Positions 33,323 through 42,594 of a stretch of 64,000 bases of DNA are shown one piece after another. Location: NCBI RefSeq assembly GCF_036885605.1, contig NZ_CP142523.1, forward strand, positions 930,001-994,000, given 5' to 3'. Each line of letters opens with the position of its first letter. Within the stretch, counting starts at the first letter, position 1. The notes under the pieces are model-generated. The model was not told the origin of the DNA. It ran no database searches and saw nothing but the letters and a program-made list of their open reading frames with translations. Source of the DNA: Janthinobacterium sp. TB1-E2. Lineage in GTDB: Bacteria; Pseudomonadota; Gammaproteobacteria; Burkholderiales; Burkholderiaceae_D. The translations under genes and the position numbers were made by a program.

Positions 33323-35304
33323 CAGAAAGTGAATCCCAGAGAGAAGTGCAAACGGTAGGCGTGGACGGCGTGGCCATATGCCACGTCGACATTGATGGGA
33401 CCGACGGGGCTCTTGTAGCGCCCGCCCAGGCCGTAGCCCGATTTCGGCGTCATGGCCGCTTTCATGGTGTCGGCCGCGTTGCCGGCGTCATAGAAGGCGG
33501 CAATGGCCCACTTCGGCTTGAACCAGTACTGGTATTCGGCGCTGCCGGTGAGCATGTAGCGCCCGCCGACGGTAGCGTCGCCCTCTTTGACGCCCAGTTC
33601 CTGGTAGGCATAGCCGCGCACCGACTGGTCGCCGCCCGCGCGGAACAGGTAGACGGCCGGCACGCCGCGTTTTTCCTTCGAGCCCAGCGCGCCCATTTCG
33701 CCGCGCACGATCAGCTCGCCTTTTTCACCGAGCGGACGGTAATACACGGCCTTGCCGGCCACGCGCACGAAGCGCTCGTCCGTCAGCACGGGCAGCAGGG
33801 CGCCGCCCACTTGTGCGTTGATGACATAGCCCTTGGTGGGGAACAGCAGGCTGTCGAGGCTGCGCTTGGTGATCGCGTAGGTCAGCGGCAAGCTCTTGCT
33901 GCGCGTCTGTTCCAGGCCCACGACGGTCTTGTCTTCGCTGAGGAACTCGAACGTCAGGCTGCGCTCGAGGTTGGTGCCGCCCCAGTTGCGCTTGGCCGAG
34001 ATGGTCGTCACAGCCGTGATTTCGTTGGAAATGTCGCTGCGCTCGAACGAGGCGCCCGCGCTGTCGTTGTAGCCGCGTTCGGTCGTTGGAAAGTAAAAAT
34101 TGGCGTGCGCAGCCTGTTTCTTCGTTTCCATTGTGAGAGCGCTCTTGAAGCGCGTGCCCCACACGTTCAGGTTGTCATAGTTGAGCTGGGCGCGATTCCC
34201 CGTATTCGTACTGAAACCGAGACCGGCGCTGACGTTCTGCTGCTTGTTTTCCGTCACGCGCACGACCAGCGGCAACTGCGGCGCGGGGCCACGGTTGGCG
34301 GGCTTGGCGTCGGGCGCGGCGCCGGCGGCATCGGCTTGCTGGCTTTCCTGGCCCGCCTCGATCTGCTCGCTGAGGATGCTGCTCATGTCGGCGCTCACTT
34401 CCACGCTGGCAAAGTAGCCCGTGTCCTGCAGGCGCGCTTGGAACGATTGCAGCGCCGATTCGCTGTAGTAATCGCCGGGACGGATCTTGTCGAGGTTGCG
34501 GATGATGCTGGCATCGTAGCGCTTCAATCCTTCGATGCGCAGTTCGCCGAAGCGCAGCTCGGGGCCGCTGTCGAGCACCACCAGCAGCGAGACCTTGTGC
34601 GTTTCCGGGTCGACCACGGCTTGCGTGTCGACCAGCTGGGCGCGCGGGTAGCGCGTCTGTACCACTTCGCGCAGCAGCGCGCGCTTGGCCGCTTCCCAGT
34701 CGGACTGGCGAAACACGCTGCCCGTCTTCAGGGCCCAGCTGCGCTTCAGCGCTTCCGTATCGTAAGGTTCGCTGGCGGCCAGCGGCGGCGTGGGGTCGAA
34801 GCCGCGCAATTCCAACTCGACCTTGTCGATGGTCGCGGGCTGGCCCGGGTCGACGTCGACGATGACGACGGGTTTGGCGCCCGTCGTATCGACGCGCACC
34901 GTGACGACGGGCGTATAGTAGCCGGCCGTGGCGATCAGGTTTTTGGCTTCCTCAGGCGTGGCGCGCACGAGGCGCCGCAATTGCTCACGGTCCATGCGCG
35001 GGTTGCCGCGGAAGCGTTCCAGGTCCAGGTTTTTTTCGAGCAACTCATCGAGGTCGCCGGGCGCGTTGACCTTGACCTCGTACTGCAGCGGGGCAGGCGC
35101 CGCTTCCGTGGCGCTGGCGCTCTCTGGAGCTGCATCCTGCGTGGCCTCCTGTGCGGCGGCATAGGCGGCAGGAAACAGCAAGATGGCACCGCCGGCGGCC
35201 GCCAGTGTCAGTTGCCCCATTACTTTTGCCACTACTTGTGCCAAAATTCGTGGTCGTATCGCCTTGCCGGCAGCCGTATGCCGTATGGGTCGTGCAGAAA
35301 ACAT
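33322..35304 (-). CDS. tamA: Translocation and assembly module subunit TamA (Omp85/BamA family)
   Basis: A 660-residue outer-membrane protein. It has a long signal peptide with core LTLAAAGGAILLFPAAYAAA. POTRA domains occupy about residues 70-310 (LEKNLDLERFRGNPRMDREQ, GELRIEGLKRYDASIIRNLD). The C-terminal 16-strand barrel runs from about 340 to 660, with the Omp85 motif region LFRAGGDQSVRGYAYQELG and a terminal HFSLGFTF strand ending in Phe, the signature for outer-membrane insertion. The ATG at 35304 is chosen for GGAG four bases upstream and because it keeps the signal peptide; a frame from 35496 would cross into queC. It is transcribed divergently from queC. Confidence 0.92.
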   Translation of the reverse strand: MFSARPIRHTAAGKAIRPRILAQVVAKVMGQLTLAAAGGAILLFPAAYAAAQEATQDAAPESASATEAAPAPLQYEVKVNAPGDLDELLEKNLDLERFRGNPRMDREQLRRLVRATPEEAKNLIATAGYYTPVVTVRVDTTGAKPVVIVDVDPGQPATIDKVELELRGFDPTPPLAASEPYDTEALKRSWALKTGSVFRQSDWEAAKRALLREVVQTRYPRAQLVDTQAVVDPETHKVSLLVVLDSGPELRFGELRIEGLKRYDASIIRNLDKIRPGDYYSESALQSFQARLQDTGYFASVEVSADMSSILSEQIEAGQESQQADAAGAAPDAKPANRGPAPQLPLVVRVTENKQQNVSAGLGFSTNTGNRAQLNYDNLNVWGTRFKSALTMETKKQAAHANFYFPTTERGYNDSAGASFERSDISNEITAVTTISAKRNWGGTNLERSLTFEFLSEDKTVVGLEQTRSKSLPLTYAITKRSLDSLLFPTKGYVINAQVGGALLPVLTDERFVRVAGKAVYYRPLGEKGELIVRGEMGALGSKEKRGVPAVYLFRAGGDQSVRGYAYQELGVKEGDATVGGRYMLTGSAEYQYWFKPKWAIAAFYDAGNAADTMKAAMTPKSGYGLGGRYKSPVGPINVDVAYGHAVHAYRLHFSLGFTF

Positions 35305-35440
35305 GGTGCTCCAGATAAGTAAATGCTGACTGCATGTTACCGGAATAGGTAAACTGATGGCGGACGAATAAGTATTTTTTGCGCAGGGAATCATGTTTTC
35401 CCGCGCACTCGGACAGAATAAAACTGAAAAGAAAGAAATT

Positions 35441-36154
35441 ATGCTAGCAACGGACTCCGCACTGGTGCTCTTTAGCGGTGGACAAGATTCCACCACCTGC
35501 CTGGCCTGGGCCTTGAAACACTATAGCCGCGTGGAAACCATCGGCTTTGATTATGGCCAGCGCCATGCGATCGAGCTGACCGTGCGCCCAGGCGTACTGG
35601 AACAGATGCGCCAGCAGTCGCCCGAGTGGGACAGCCGCCTGGGCCAGGATCACATGATCGACCTGTCGCTCATTTCCGCCATTTCCGATACGGCCATGAC
35701 GCAGAACGTCGAGATCGTCATGCAGGAAAACGGCTTGCCGAACACTTTTGTTCCTGGACGCAACTTGCTGTTCATGACCGTGGCCGCCACCGTGGCCTAC
35801 CGCCGCGGCTTGACGGTGCTGGTGGGCGGCATGTGCGAGACGGATTTTTCCGGCTATCCGGATTGCCGCGATGACACGATGAAGGCCCTGCAAGTGGCCC
35901 TGAACTTGGGCATGGACACGCGCTTGAAGCTGGAAACGCCGCTGATGTGGCTGGACAAGGCGCAAAGCTGGGACCTGGCGGAAGACCTGGGCGGCCAGCC
36001 GCTGGTCGACCTGATCCGCAGCGGCACGCATACCTGCTATCTGGGCGAGCGGGGCGAGCTGCACGACTGGGGCTATGGCTGCGGCACTTGCCCCGCCTGC
36101 GCCCTGCGCGCGAATGGCTACCAGCAATATGCTGCGAGAAAAGCCCTGAAGTAA
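35441..36154 (+). CDS. queC: 7-cyano-7-deazaguanine synthase
   Basis: A 237-residue enzyme converting 7-carboxy-7-deazaguanine, ammonia and ATP to preQ0 in queuosine synthesis. The PP-loop is [16 protein letters not shown] (residues 10-25), followed by [30 protein letters not shown] and [16 protein letters not shown]. The zinc site is near the C-terminus in [20 protein letters not shown] with the four conserved Cys. The ATG at 35441 gives the canonical start just before the PP-loop; an upstream ATG at 35393 would add a poorly conserved peptide across an intergenic hairpin. No other que gene is in the window. Confidence 0.95.
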   Translation: MLATDSALVLFSGGQDSTTCLAWALKHYSRVETIGFDYGQRHAIELTVRPGVLEQMRQQSPEWDSRLGQDHMIDLSLISAISDTAMTQNVEIVMQENGLPNTFVPGRNLLFMTVAATVAYRRGLTVLVGGMCETDFSGYPDCRDDTMKALQVALNLGMDTRLKLETPLMWLDKAQSWDLAEDLGGQPLVDLIRSGTHTCYLGERGELHDWGYGCGTCPACALRANGYQQYAARKALK

Positions 36155-36231
36155 CAGGTTGCGCCGTTTCTTCAAGCGGCGCGGCGGGGAGACCAGCCAT
36201 GCTGTGGTTTTTGCCACAGGAGCGTCTTGCC

Positions 36232-37149
36232 ATGAAATCCCTCTTTGCCGCGCTGTACGGCCCCGTGTTCTGGGCCGGCTTCATCGGCGCCGCCGCTTGC
36301 CTGATCGCGGTGTGCCACTATTCCCTGTGGGTCTTGCCGCCCTTGCTGCTGCTGGCCCTGTTCACTTCCTTTCTTGCCGAACGCTATCTGCCGTACGACG
36401 GCGCGTGGAACGACGGTCACGGCGACAGCTGGCGCGATACGCTGCACGCGCTCGTCAATGAAGCGCTGTACCTGCTGGGCCTGGCGGCTTTTCCCCTGCT
36501 GGCCGGGCATCTGGCGCTGGGGCCGTTCTGGCCGGGCCAGCTGCCGTTCTGGGCGCAGCTGCTGCTGGCGATCCTGATTGCCGACTGCGGCATCACGCTC
36601 GTGCACTACCTGAGCCACCGCTATTATTTTCTGTGGAAACTGCATGCCGTGCACCACAGCGTGCAGCGCATGTACGGTTTCAACGGCTGGATGAAACATC
36701 CGCTGCATCTGCTGCTCGAAGCGGCGGGTGGCATGCTGCCCTTGCTGCTGCTGGGCATACCGGAGAAGGTCATGGCCGTGCTGGCGTTTGCCGTGGCGAT
36801 CCAGCTGTTGCTGCAGCACGCGAATGTCGACATGCGCATGGGGCCGCTGCGCCACGTGTTCGCCTGGGCGCCCTTGCACCGTTTTCACCACATGAAGTAT
36901 GGCACGGCCGGCGACGTGAATTTCGGCCTGTTCTTTACGTGCTGGGACCGTCTGCTGGGCACGGCCTTCGACGCGCCCGGCTATCGCATGCGGGGCGAAG
37001 ACCTGGGCATCGGCAGCCGTCCCGATTATCCCGTCGCTTATGGACCGCAGCTGCTGGAGCCGTTCCGCGCGGAAGAGGGCGTGCGCGCGCCGGAGTTGCC
37101 GGCCGGCTTGCGGCAGGCACTCAATCGTGCCGTCAATCGAGCAGCTTGA
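36232..37149 (+). CDS. Sterol desaturase / fatty acid hydroxylase family protein
   Basis: A 305-residue integral membrane enzyme with about five membrane segments. The eight-histidine di-iron motif is present: HYLSHRYYF and KLHAVHHSVQRMYGFNGW in the middle, and HANVDMRMGPLRH with HRFHHMKYG later, as in the FA_hydroxylase superfamily. It probably oxidises a lipid substrate that cannot be named from sequence. ATG 36232 follows AGGAG by about ten bases; an in-frame ATG at 36199 behind GGGGAG would add eleven residues and is equally possible. Its 3' end overlaps the convergent AraC gene by 17 bases (37133-37149). Confidence 0.88.
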   Translation: MKSLFAALYGPVFWAGFIGAAACLIAVCHYSLWVLPPLLLLALFTSFLAERYLPYDGAWNDGHGDSWRDTLHALVNEALYLLGLAAFPLLAGHLALGPFWPGQLPFWAQLLLAILIADCGITLVHYLSHRYYFLWKLHAVHHSVQRMYGFNGWMKHPLHLLLEAAGGMLPLLLLGIPEKVMAVLAFAVAIQLLLQHANVDMRMGPLRHVFAWAPLHRFHHMKYGTAGDVNFGLFFTCWDRLLGTAFDAPGYRMRGEDLGIGSRPDYPVAYGPQLLEPFRAEEGVRAPELPAGLRQALNRAVNRAA

Positions 37150-37852
37150 CGTCGAGCTGGCGCAAGCTGCGGTCGGCGCGCACGCCGAACAGGCTGCGCA
37201 TGGTGCGCGAAAAATGCGCGGCATCGGCAAAGCCGGCGCCGTGGGCCGCCTGCGTCAGGGTACTGCCGAGCAAGATGAAGCGGATGGCCAGGCGCAAGCG
37301 GCGCCACAGCACCAGGCGCCGCACAGGCAAGCCCAGCTGGGCGCTGAACAGGCGCTCCAGCTGGCTCAGCGACAAATGCGCGGCCTCGGCCACTTCCGCC
37401 GCGCTGACCTTGCCAGACAAGAGCGCATCGACCTTGTCCAGCGCCCGCAGCAGGCGGGGATCGGGCAAGCGCTCGCGCGGCTGCGCCTGCAGCGCGGCGG
37501 CCAGGCTGTCGAGACTGGGTACGCCGGCGCTGGCGGCCGCCGCCAGCAGGGCCGCGCCGCCCAGGCGCTGCGGTTCCGCATAGATGGTCAGCATGGGTGC
37601 CGGCGCGGCGATGATGGCGTGCGGGCGCAGGCTGTCGACCAGCAAGTGCCGCGCTGTGTGGATGATGCCGTCGAGCTCGGCCGTGAAGGGCGCTCCCGTG
37701 CTCAGCATCAGCTGGTGCGCATAATGGGCGTGGCTGTCCGTGGCGCCCGCTGCGCCATGCAAGATGGCAAAGTCCGGCGCCAGCCAGAGTGTTCCCTGCC
37801 AGCTATCTTGCTGCAAACGCGGCTCCTCGGTAATGGATTGCGGGGCGATCAT
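37133..37852 (-). CDS. AraC family transcriptional regulator
   Basis: A 239-residue regulator. The N-terminal half (10-95) is a cupin-like sensing part (HAHYAHQLMLSTGAPFTAEL). The C-terminal part (about 130-235) carries two helix-turn-helix units: VSAAEVAEAAHLSLSQLERL and LTQAAHGAGFADAAHFSRTM, the latter the usual AraC signature. The effector and targets are unknown. The neighbouring hydroxylase gene is convergent with overlapping ends, so it is not an obvious target by promoter position. The ATG at 37852 is the only start that keeps the full cupin part. Confidence 0.88.
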   Translation of the reverse strand: MIAPQSITEEPRLQQDSWQGTLWLAPDFAILHGAAGATDSHAHYAHQLMLSTGAPFTAELDGIIHTARHLLVDSLRPHAIIAAPAPMLTIYAEPQRLGGAALLAAAASAGVPSLDSLAAALQAQPRERLPDPRLLRALDKVDALLSGKVSAAEVAEAAHLSLSQLERLFSAQLGLPVRRLVLWRRLRLAIRFILLGSTLTQAAHGAGFADAAHFSRTMRSLFGVRADRSLRQLDVKLLD

Positions 37853-37990
37853 ACCAGTGTCGGGCGATGGTTTTCATGGCATCGAATTTTCCTGGAGTAC
37901 ACATCATTGCGTTCACGAAATATGTGCTCTTTTTAATACAATATTCAGCATTGCAAGGGCGCCCGCTGTAACGTACTATCATTCTCATCG

Positions 37991-38005
37991 ACTACCGATG
38001 GTAGT
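37991..38005. promoter_or_regulatory. Perfect inverted repeat upstream of the GGDEF gene
   Basis: ACTACC (37991-37996) and GGTAGT (38000-38005) form a perfect palindrome around GAT in the 220-base gap between the divergent AraC and GGDEF genes, 67 bases before the GGDEF start. A regulator site or a short 5' hairpin is possible; the role is inferred. Confidence 0.35.
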
Positions 38006-38072
38006 TGTACAGCCCGCTGCCAGCCATGTTGCTGGCCGTGAAATGGTTTGATGTCCGTCCTGTCAGCCTGCC

Positions 38073-41000
38073 ATGTCTACACGCGCGTCTTCGTCGTGGT
38101 TTGCCAAGCCAGTGTCGCACTGGGTGGGACCGCGTGCGTTGGCCGCGCTGGTGCTGGCGCTGTGTCTGGGGTTGACGTACGGCGCCTGGCGCAATGCCCA
38201 TGATGCCAGCGAACAGCAGGTGCAGGCCGATTTCGATTTCCGCGTGCGCGAACTGGTGGGCAACATCGCCGGCCGCATGCAGACCTATATCCAGGTGCTG
38301 CACGGGGTGCAGGGACTGTATGCCAGTTCGCAGGAAGTCACGCGCCGCGAATTCCATGCCTATCTGTCGGTGCAGCAGGTGGACCGTCACTTTCCCGGAA
38401 TCCACGGCATCGGCTTCCTGCCGCTGTTGCCCGGCGCCGGCCTGGCGCGGCACGAGGCCAGCGTGCGCGCGGAAGGCTATCCCGGCTATGCCGTGCGTCC
38501 GCACGGCCAGCGCGCCTGGCATGCGCCCATCACCTATCTGGAACCTTTAAGCGACAGCAACCTGCTGGCCTTCGGCTATGACCTCTGGTCCGAACCCGTG
38601 CGCCGCGCCGCGCTCGAGCAGGCGCGCGATACGGGGCGGGCCGCCATGACGGGCAAGATTCACCTGGTGCAAGATAGCGGCAGCGCCCAGGCGCATGGCT
38701 TCCTCGTCGTGCTGCCCGTGTATGACAATGGCATGCTGCATGCGAGCGTGGAACAGCGGCGCGCCGCCTTGCGCGCCTGGGTGTTTGCGCCGTTCCGCAT
38801 GGGCGACCTGATGGCGGGCGTGGGCGGCGAGGCGGCGCGCCAGCTGGACCTGGAAATCTATGATGGCGCGCAACTGGCCGAGGCGACCCTGATGTACGAC
38901 AGCTTGCCGGGCGGCTTTTCCTCTGCCGCGTCGGACAGCCTCGTGTCGCGGCAAGTGATCACCATCGCCGGCCGCCCCTGGACCTTGCGCGTGCGCGCCA
39001 TGCCGGGCTTCGATGGCGACCTGCTGGCGCGGCCCCGTCTGGTGGCCTGGACCGGCTTGCTAGCCAGCATCGTGCTGGCGCTGGCGGCCTGGCTGCTGGC
39101 GGCGGGCCGTGCCCGCGCCCAGGCGGCGCTGGCGCGCTCGAGCGAGCTGACCGGCCAGCTGGAGCAGGGGCAGGCGAGCGTGCTGGCGATGGCTGAGGCG
39201 GCGCAGCGCAGCCAGGCCATGCTGCGCAGCATCCTCGATTCGACCATCGACGGCATTCTGGTCGACAATATCAACGGCCGCATCTTCACGTCGAACCGGC
39301 GTTTCCGCGACCTGTGGCAAGTGCCCGACGCGCTCGACTGGCAAGCCGATGGCACGGCGCTCGTGCGCCATGTGGAAAGCCAGCTCGAGCAGGCGGCGCC
39401 TTTCCTCGGAGCACGCGCCCACGCGCCGCACGGCCACCGCGAGCGGCGCGACGTGCTGCACCTGCGCGATGGACGGGTGGTCGAACAATACGTGCGCAGC
39501 ATGCAGTTGGGCAATGAGCAGGCGCGTTTGTGGACCTTCCGCGATATCAGCGAGCGCAGCCAGATGGAACGGCGCGAGCATACGCGGCGGCAAGTGCTGG
39601 AAATGCTGGCCACGGGCGCGCCGCTGGAACGGGTGCTGGAAAGCGTGGTGCTGAGCGTGCAAGCCGACCATCCCGCCATGCTGTGCAGCATCTTGCTGCT
39701 CGACGAAAGCCGCCACCGCCTGGTGCTGGGTGCGGCGCCGAGCTTGCCCGCGTTTTTCAACCTGTCCAGCCATGGCCACGACCTCGACACCCTGCAGGGC
39801 GTGCACGGCATCGCCGCGCAAGCCGTGCGCGACGGCCAGCGCGTGATCGTCGGCGATCTGCATGCCGCTGCGCAGGAAACGATGGAACTGGCGTGCCGTG
39901 CCCAGCTGCAATCATGCTGGGCCGAGCCCGTGCGTGGCGGCTCGGGCAAGCTGCTCGGTGTGCTGATGGCGTATCACCGCCAGCCGACCTTGCCGGGCGC
40001 GGCGCATCTGGCGCGGCTGAGCGAGGCGGCCCACCTGGCCGGCATGGCCATTGAACAGGCGCAGGTGGCGCTGGCCCTGCGCGCGGGCGAAGCGCGTTTC
40101 CGCAGCCTGTACGACCATGCGCCCGTGGCCTTGTGGGAACAGGACTGGTCTGCCGTGCGCGCCGCGCTCGATGCGCTCGAGCAAGCGGGTGTGCGCGACC
40201 TGGGCGCCCACTTCCAGGCCAATCCGGACGCGCTGCGGCGGCTGGCGGGGCTGGTGCGCATCATCGATGCGAACGGCGCCGCGCTGGCGCAGGTGCGCGC
40301 CAACGAGGACGACCAGCGCCGCGGCGCCTTGAGCCTGGCGCAGAATTTCGACGACAGTGCATTGCCCCGTTTCGGCGATGCGCTGCTGGCGCTGGCTGGC
40401 GGCGCCCACCTGTACGAGTGCGAGAGCAGCTTCGTGCGTCTCGATGGCGCGGCGCGGCAAAATGAATTGAGCTTGCTGGTGATGCCTGGCCATGCGGACA
40501 GCCTCGATTTCGTCATGGTGTCTTCGCTCGACATCACCGAGCGCAAGCGCATGAACGCGGAACTGCTGCAGCTGGCCACTACGGATTTCCTGACCGGCTT
40601 GCCGAACCGGCGCCACTTCATGGCGTCGCTGGAAAACGAGCATGCCCGCTTGCAGCGCGAGCTGGCCAGCTGCGCCAGCGTGCTGATGCTCGACATCGAT
40701 CACTTCAAGCGCGTCAACGACGAGTATGGCCATGCCGTGGGCGACGCCGTGCTGCGCCACCTGGGCGCGCTGATGTGCCAGGCGCTGCGCAAGGTCGACG
40801 TGCCGGGCCGCGTGGGCGGCGAGGAATTTGCCATCTTGTTGCCGGGCACGGATCTGAGCGCCGCCGCCGTGTTTGCCGAACGGCTGCGCCGGCGCGTGGC
40901 GGAAAGTTCGCTGACCATCGATGGCGGCACGGTGATCACCATCACGGTGAGCATCGGCATGGCTGCCATGGCCGGTACCGATGCCGATTGCGACGCCGTG

Positions 41001-41111
41001 CTGGCGCGCGCCGACGAGGCGCTGTACCGGGCCAAGCGGGGCGGGCGCAACCGCATCGAACAGAACGATGGCGGCGGCGACGGCGTGCTCAGCAAATTCA
41101 TGGCGCAGTGA
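38073..41111 (+). CDS. Membrane diguanylate cyclase with CHASE, PAS and GAF domains
   Basis: A 1012-residue signalling protein. Membrane segments at about 21-38 and 325-345 bracket a periplasmic CHASE domain (RRFHAYLS-like stretch REFHAYLSVQQVDRHFPGI, then GIHGIGFLPL and LEPLSDSN). Then come a PAS domain (about 380-490, STIDGILVDNINGRIFTSNR), a GAF domain (about 505-655), a second PAS-like region, and a GGDEF domain (840-1000) with active site GGEEF at 915-919. The inhibitory site RKVD (906-909) lies five residues before it. It should make cyclic di-GMP in response to a periplasmic ligand. No EAL or HD-GYP domain is fused. Confidence 0.92.
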   Translation: MSTRASSSWFAKPVSHWVGPRALAALVLALCLGLTYGAWRNAHDASEQQVQADFDFRVRELVGNIAGRMQTYIQVLHGVQGLYASSQEVTRREFHAYLSVQQVDRHFPGIHGIGFLPLLPGAGLARHEASVRAEGYPGYAVRPHGQRAWHAPITYLEPLSDSNLLAFGYDLWSEPVRRAALEQARDTGRAAMTGKIHLVQDSGSAQAHGFLVVLPVYDNGMLHASVEQRRAALRAWVFAPFRMGDLMAGVGGEAARQLDLEIYDGAQLAEATLMYDSLPGGFSSAASDSLVSRQVITIAGRPWTLRVRAMPGFDGDLLARPRLVAWTGLLASIVLALAAWLLAAGRARAQAALARSSELTGQLEQGQASVLAMAEAAQRSQAMLRSILDSTIDGILVDNINGRIFTSNRRFRDLWQVPDALDWQADGTALVRHVESQLEQAAPFLGARAHAPHGHRERRDVLHLRDGRVVEQYVRSMQLGNEQARLWTFRDISERSQMERREHTRRQVLEMLATGAPLERVLESVVLSVQADHPAMLCSILLLDESRHRLVLGAAPSLPAFFNLSSHGHDLDTLQGVHGIAAQAVRDGQRVIVGDLHAAAQETMELACRAQLQSCWAEPVRGGSGKLLGVLMAYHRQPTLPGAAHLARLSEAAHLAGMAIEQAQVALALRAGEARFRSLYDHAPVALWEQDWSAVRAALDALEQAGVRDLGAHFQANPDALRRLAGLVRIIDANGAALAQVRANEDDQRRGALSLAQNFDDSALPRFGDALLALAGGAHLYECESSFVRLDGAARQNELSLLVMPGHADSLDFVMVSSLDITERKRMNAELLQLATTDFLTGLPNRRHFMASLENEHARLQRELASCASVLMLDIDHFKRVNDEYGHAVGDAVLRHLGALMCQALRKVDVPGRVGGEEFAILLPGTDLSAAAVFAERLRRRVAESSLTIDGGTVITITVSIGMAAMAGTDADCDAVLARADEALYRAKRGGRNRIEQNDGGGDGVLSKFMAQ

Positions 41112-41486
41112 TTACAGGCTGTGCTGACGCGCTTGCGTCTGCTTGCGGTTGCGGCTGACGATCAGCCAGACGATGGCGACGGGTATCAGCAGCGGCAGCA
41201 GCACGGGCGTGCTCAGCGCGAGCGCCAGCACGACGCACAGGGCCACGGCGGCGATCAGCACTACGCTCACGCCGGCCAGCACCACGCCCGCCACGATGGC
41301 GGCGCACACCACCGCAATGGCGGCGATCAGCAAGCCGCCGCCGGCAAACACGAGGCCGAACAGCCACTCGAGCGGACCGTCGACATCGTCGCCGTTGAAC
41401 TGCATGTGCATGTCGCTGCCGCCGACCTTGTCGAGGAACAGGCAGGCGAGCATGACGATGAGGACGAAGGTGAGCAGTTTTTTCAT
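41112..41486 (-). CDS. Small membrane protein of unknown function
   Basis: A 124-residue protein with an N-terminal membrane segment (MKKLLTFVLIVMLACLFLD), a short hydrophilic loop (GSDMHMQFNGDDVDGPLEW), and two or three very hydrophobic Ala/Val/Leu helices (LFGLVFAGGGLLIAAIAVVC and beyond). It ends in a basic tail (SRNRKQTQARQHS). The ATG at 41486 follows GAGG by six bases. I recognise no family. Its stop directly abuts that of the convergent GGDEF gene. Confidence 0.75.
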   Translation of the reverse strand: MKKLLTFVLIVMLACLFLDKVGGSDMHMQFNGDDVDGPLEWLFGLVFAGGGLLIAAIAVVCAAIVAGVVLAGVSVVLIAAVALCVVLALALSTPVLLPLLIPVAIVWLIVSRNRKQTQARQHSL

Positions 41487-41640
41487 GGTAAGCCTCGCAG
41501 TGTGGGTGATCGGGTATTGCATGGTCACACTGTAGGGGCGCGCCCGGTTTGCCGCCAGCGGCGTGCGACAGGCCGTCATTTTCACGGTATGGAAGGCGCT
41601 GGAGGCCAGAAAACGCTGATCTGGAACAAGATTTCTTTTC

Positions 41641-41668
41641 TTGTAATGTACGCAAGCCGTCCTATACT
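41641..41668 (+). promoter_or_regulatory. Probable promoter of the small gene at 41698
   Basis: TTGTAA (41641-41646) and TATACT (41663-41668) are spaced by 16 bases. The -10 lies 30 bases before a start codon that has AAGGAGG in front of it. Together they make the small downstream gene credible. Confidence 0.55.
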
Positions 41669-41697
41669 GAATACCTCACTCTCGCAAGGAGGGCAAC

Positions 41698-41934
41698 ATG
41701 CTTTTGTTTGCAGATACCGGGGATCAATCGCTATCCCCCCCTGACCATCGAATCACGCGCCAGCGTAGCGCCACGCAGTCCTGCGCCGAGCCCGTCGGTG
41801 CGCCATCGGCGATACCGCCGATCATCATCAATCCCTTTAATTACCATGCGCCGCTGCCGGCCATCGACCCGCGCTGGGTGCCGCCGGGCCCGCCGCTGAC
41901 CTGGCCCAACCGGCCTGCCATGTCCATGTGCTGA
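41698..41934 (+). CDS. Small proline-rich protein
   Basis: A 78-residue frame with a consensus ribosome site (AAGGAGG ending six bases before the ATG), an upstream promoter (TTGTAA / TATACT) and a downstream hairpin terminator. The protein is rich in Pro and Ala (IPPIIINPFNYHAPLPAIDP, RWVPPGPPLTWPNRP) and has no family I recognise. The expression signals are better than those of most neighbours, which argues that it is really translated. Confidence 0.6.
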   Translation: MLLFADTGDQSLSPPDHRITRQRSATQSCAEPVGAPSAIPPIIINPFNYHAPLPAIDPRWVPPGPPLTWPNRPAMSMC

Positions 41935-41976
41935 CAGTCGCGTGGGAAGATGCCGGACGGAAGTGTTGAACGTTCA

Positions 41977-42003
41977 CCCGTGCCGCCGGGAACGCGGCAC
42001 GGG
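41977..42003 (+). terminator. Terminator-like hairpin after the small proline-rich gene
   Basis: CCCGTGCCGC (41977-41986) pairs perfectly with GCGGCACGGG (41994-42003) around a 7-base loop. CGGGCGTTTT follows, a weak T-tract. It ends the transcript of the small gene at 41698. Confidence 0.6.
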
Positions 42004-42055
42004 CGGGCGTTTTCGACTATCATGCTAGCCCCGACCTTCCATCACGAGCACCGCC

Positions 42056-42565
42056 ATGAGTACCGATTTCCCCGACTTTTCCGACGAAGCAGCCGAGCAG
42101 GACAATGATGCCCCGATCCAGGAGCCGCGCCTGTGGGTGGGCAATGGCTGGACGGCGAGGGTGATCAAGAACGAGGAAGATGAAGGCTGGGCCGTGGCCA
42201 TGATCAAGGATGGCGAACCGGAGCCGGCGCTGGTGGGCCCGTGGACCATGGGCCGCGACAAGAAAAACCCGAAACCGCTCGACGTCAACGCCTTCAATAC
42301 CCTGGTCAAGACGGCGTCGGAAGTGCTGCGCCGCCACGAGCAGCAGCTGCATGCGCAATTGCACAAGAACCTGTTCGTCGCCACGGACGAGGGGCAAGTC
42401 AAGGTGATGTTCGACATCGTCCCCGACGAAGACCACCCGTACGCGGAACTGAGCGCCTACGACGCCGACGGCGAACAGATCGCCAAGGTGCGCACCTCGG
42501 CCGCGTTCAAGTTCAATGCGACGTCCGCCGCGAACTGGATCGAGGGCGGCTACCGCCGTCCGTAA
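42056..42565 (+). CDS. Conserved hypothetical protein
   Basis: A 169-residue soluble protein. It starts with an acidic segment (FPDFSDEAAEQDNDAPIQEP) and continues as a mixed alpha/beta domain (RLWVGNGWTARVIKNEEDEG, WTMGRDKKNPKPLDVNAFNT, LVKTASEVLRRHEQQLHAQL, VKVMFDIVPDEDHPYAELSA). No named domain is recognised and there is no signal peptide. It is monocistronic, between a terminator hairpin and a REP-like cluster. Confidence 0.75.
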   Translation: MSTDFPDFSDEAAEQDNDAPIQEPRLWVGNGWTARVIKNEEDEGWAVAMIKDGEPEPALVGPWTMGRDKKNPKPLDVNAFNTLVKTASEVLRRHEQQLHAQLHKNLFVATDEGQVKVMFDIVPDEDHPYAELSAYDADGEQIAKVRTSAAFKFNATSAANWIEGGYRRP

Positions 42566-42594
42566 TCCAACGCCACCACCGGCGTCAACAATGT

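Noticed and set aside
33346..35322. Long antisense frame over tamA
   Set aside because: Same reasoning: Omp85 motifs and the terminal Phe strand are in the tamA frame.
35305..35440. preQ1 riboswitch upstream of queC
   Set aside because: I looked for the preQ1 hairpin with its A-rich tail and did not find it. There is only a bulged hairpin around 35381-35406 (GCGCAGGGAA / TTCCCGCGC), which does not match the class.
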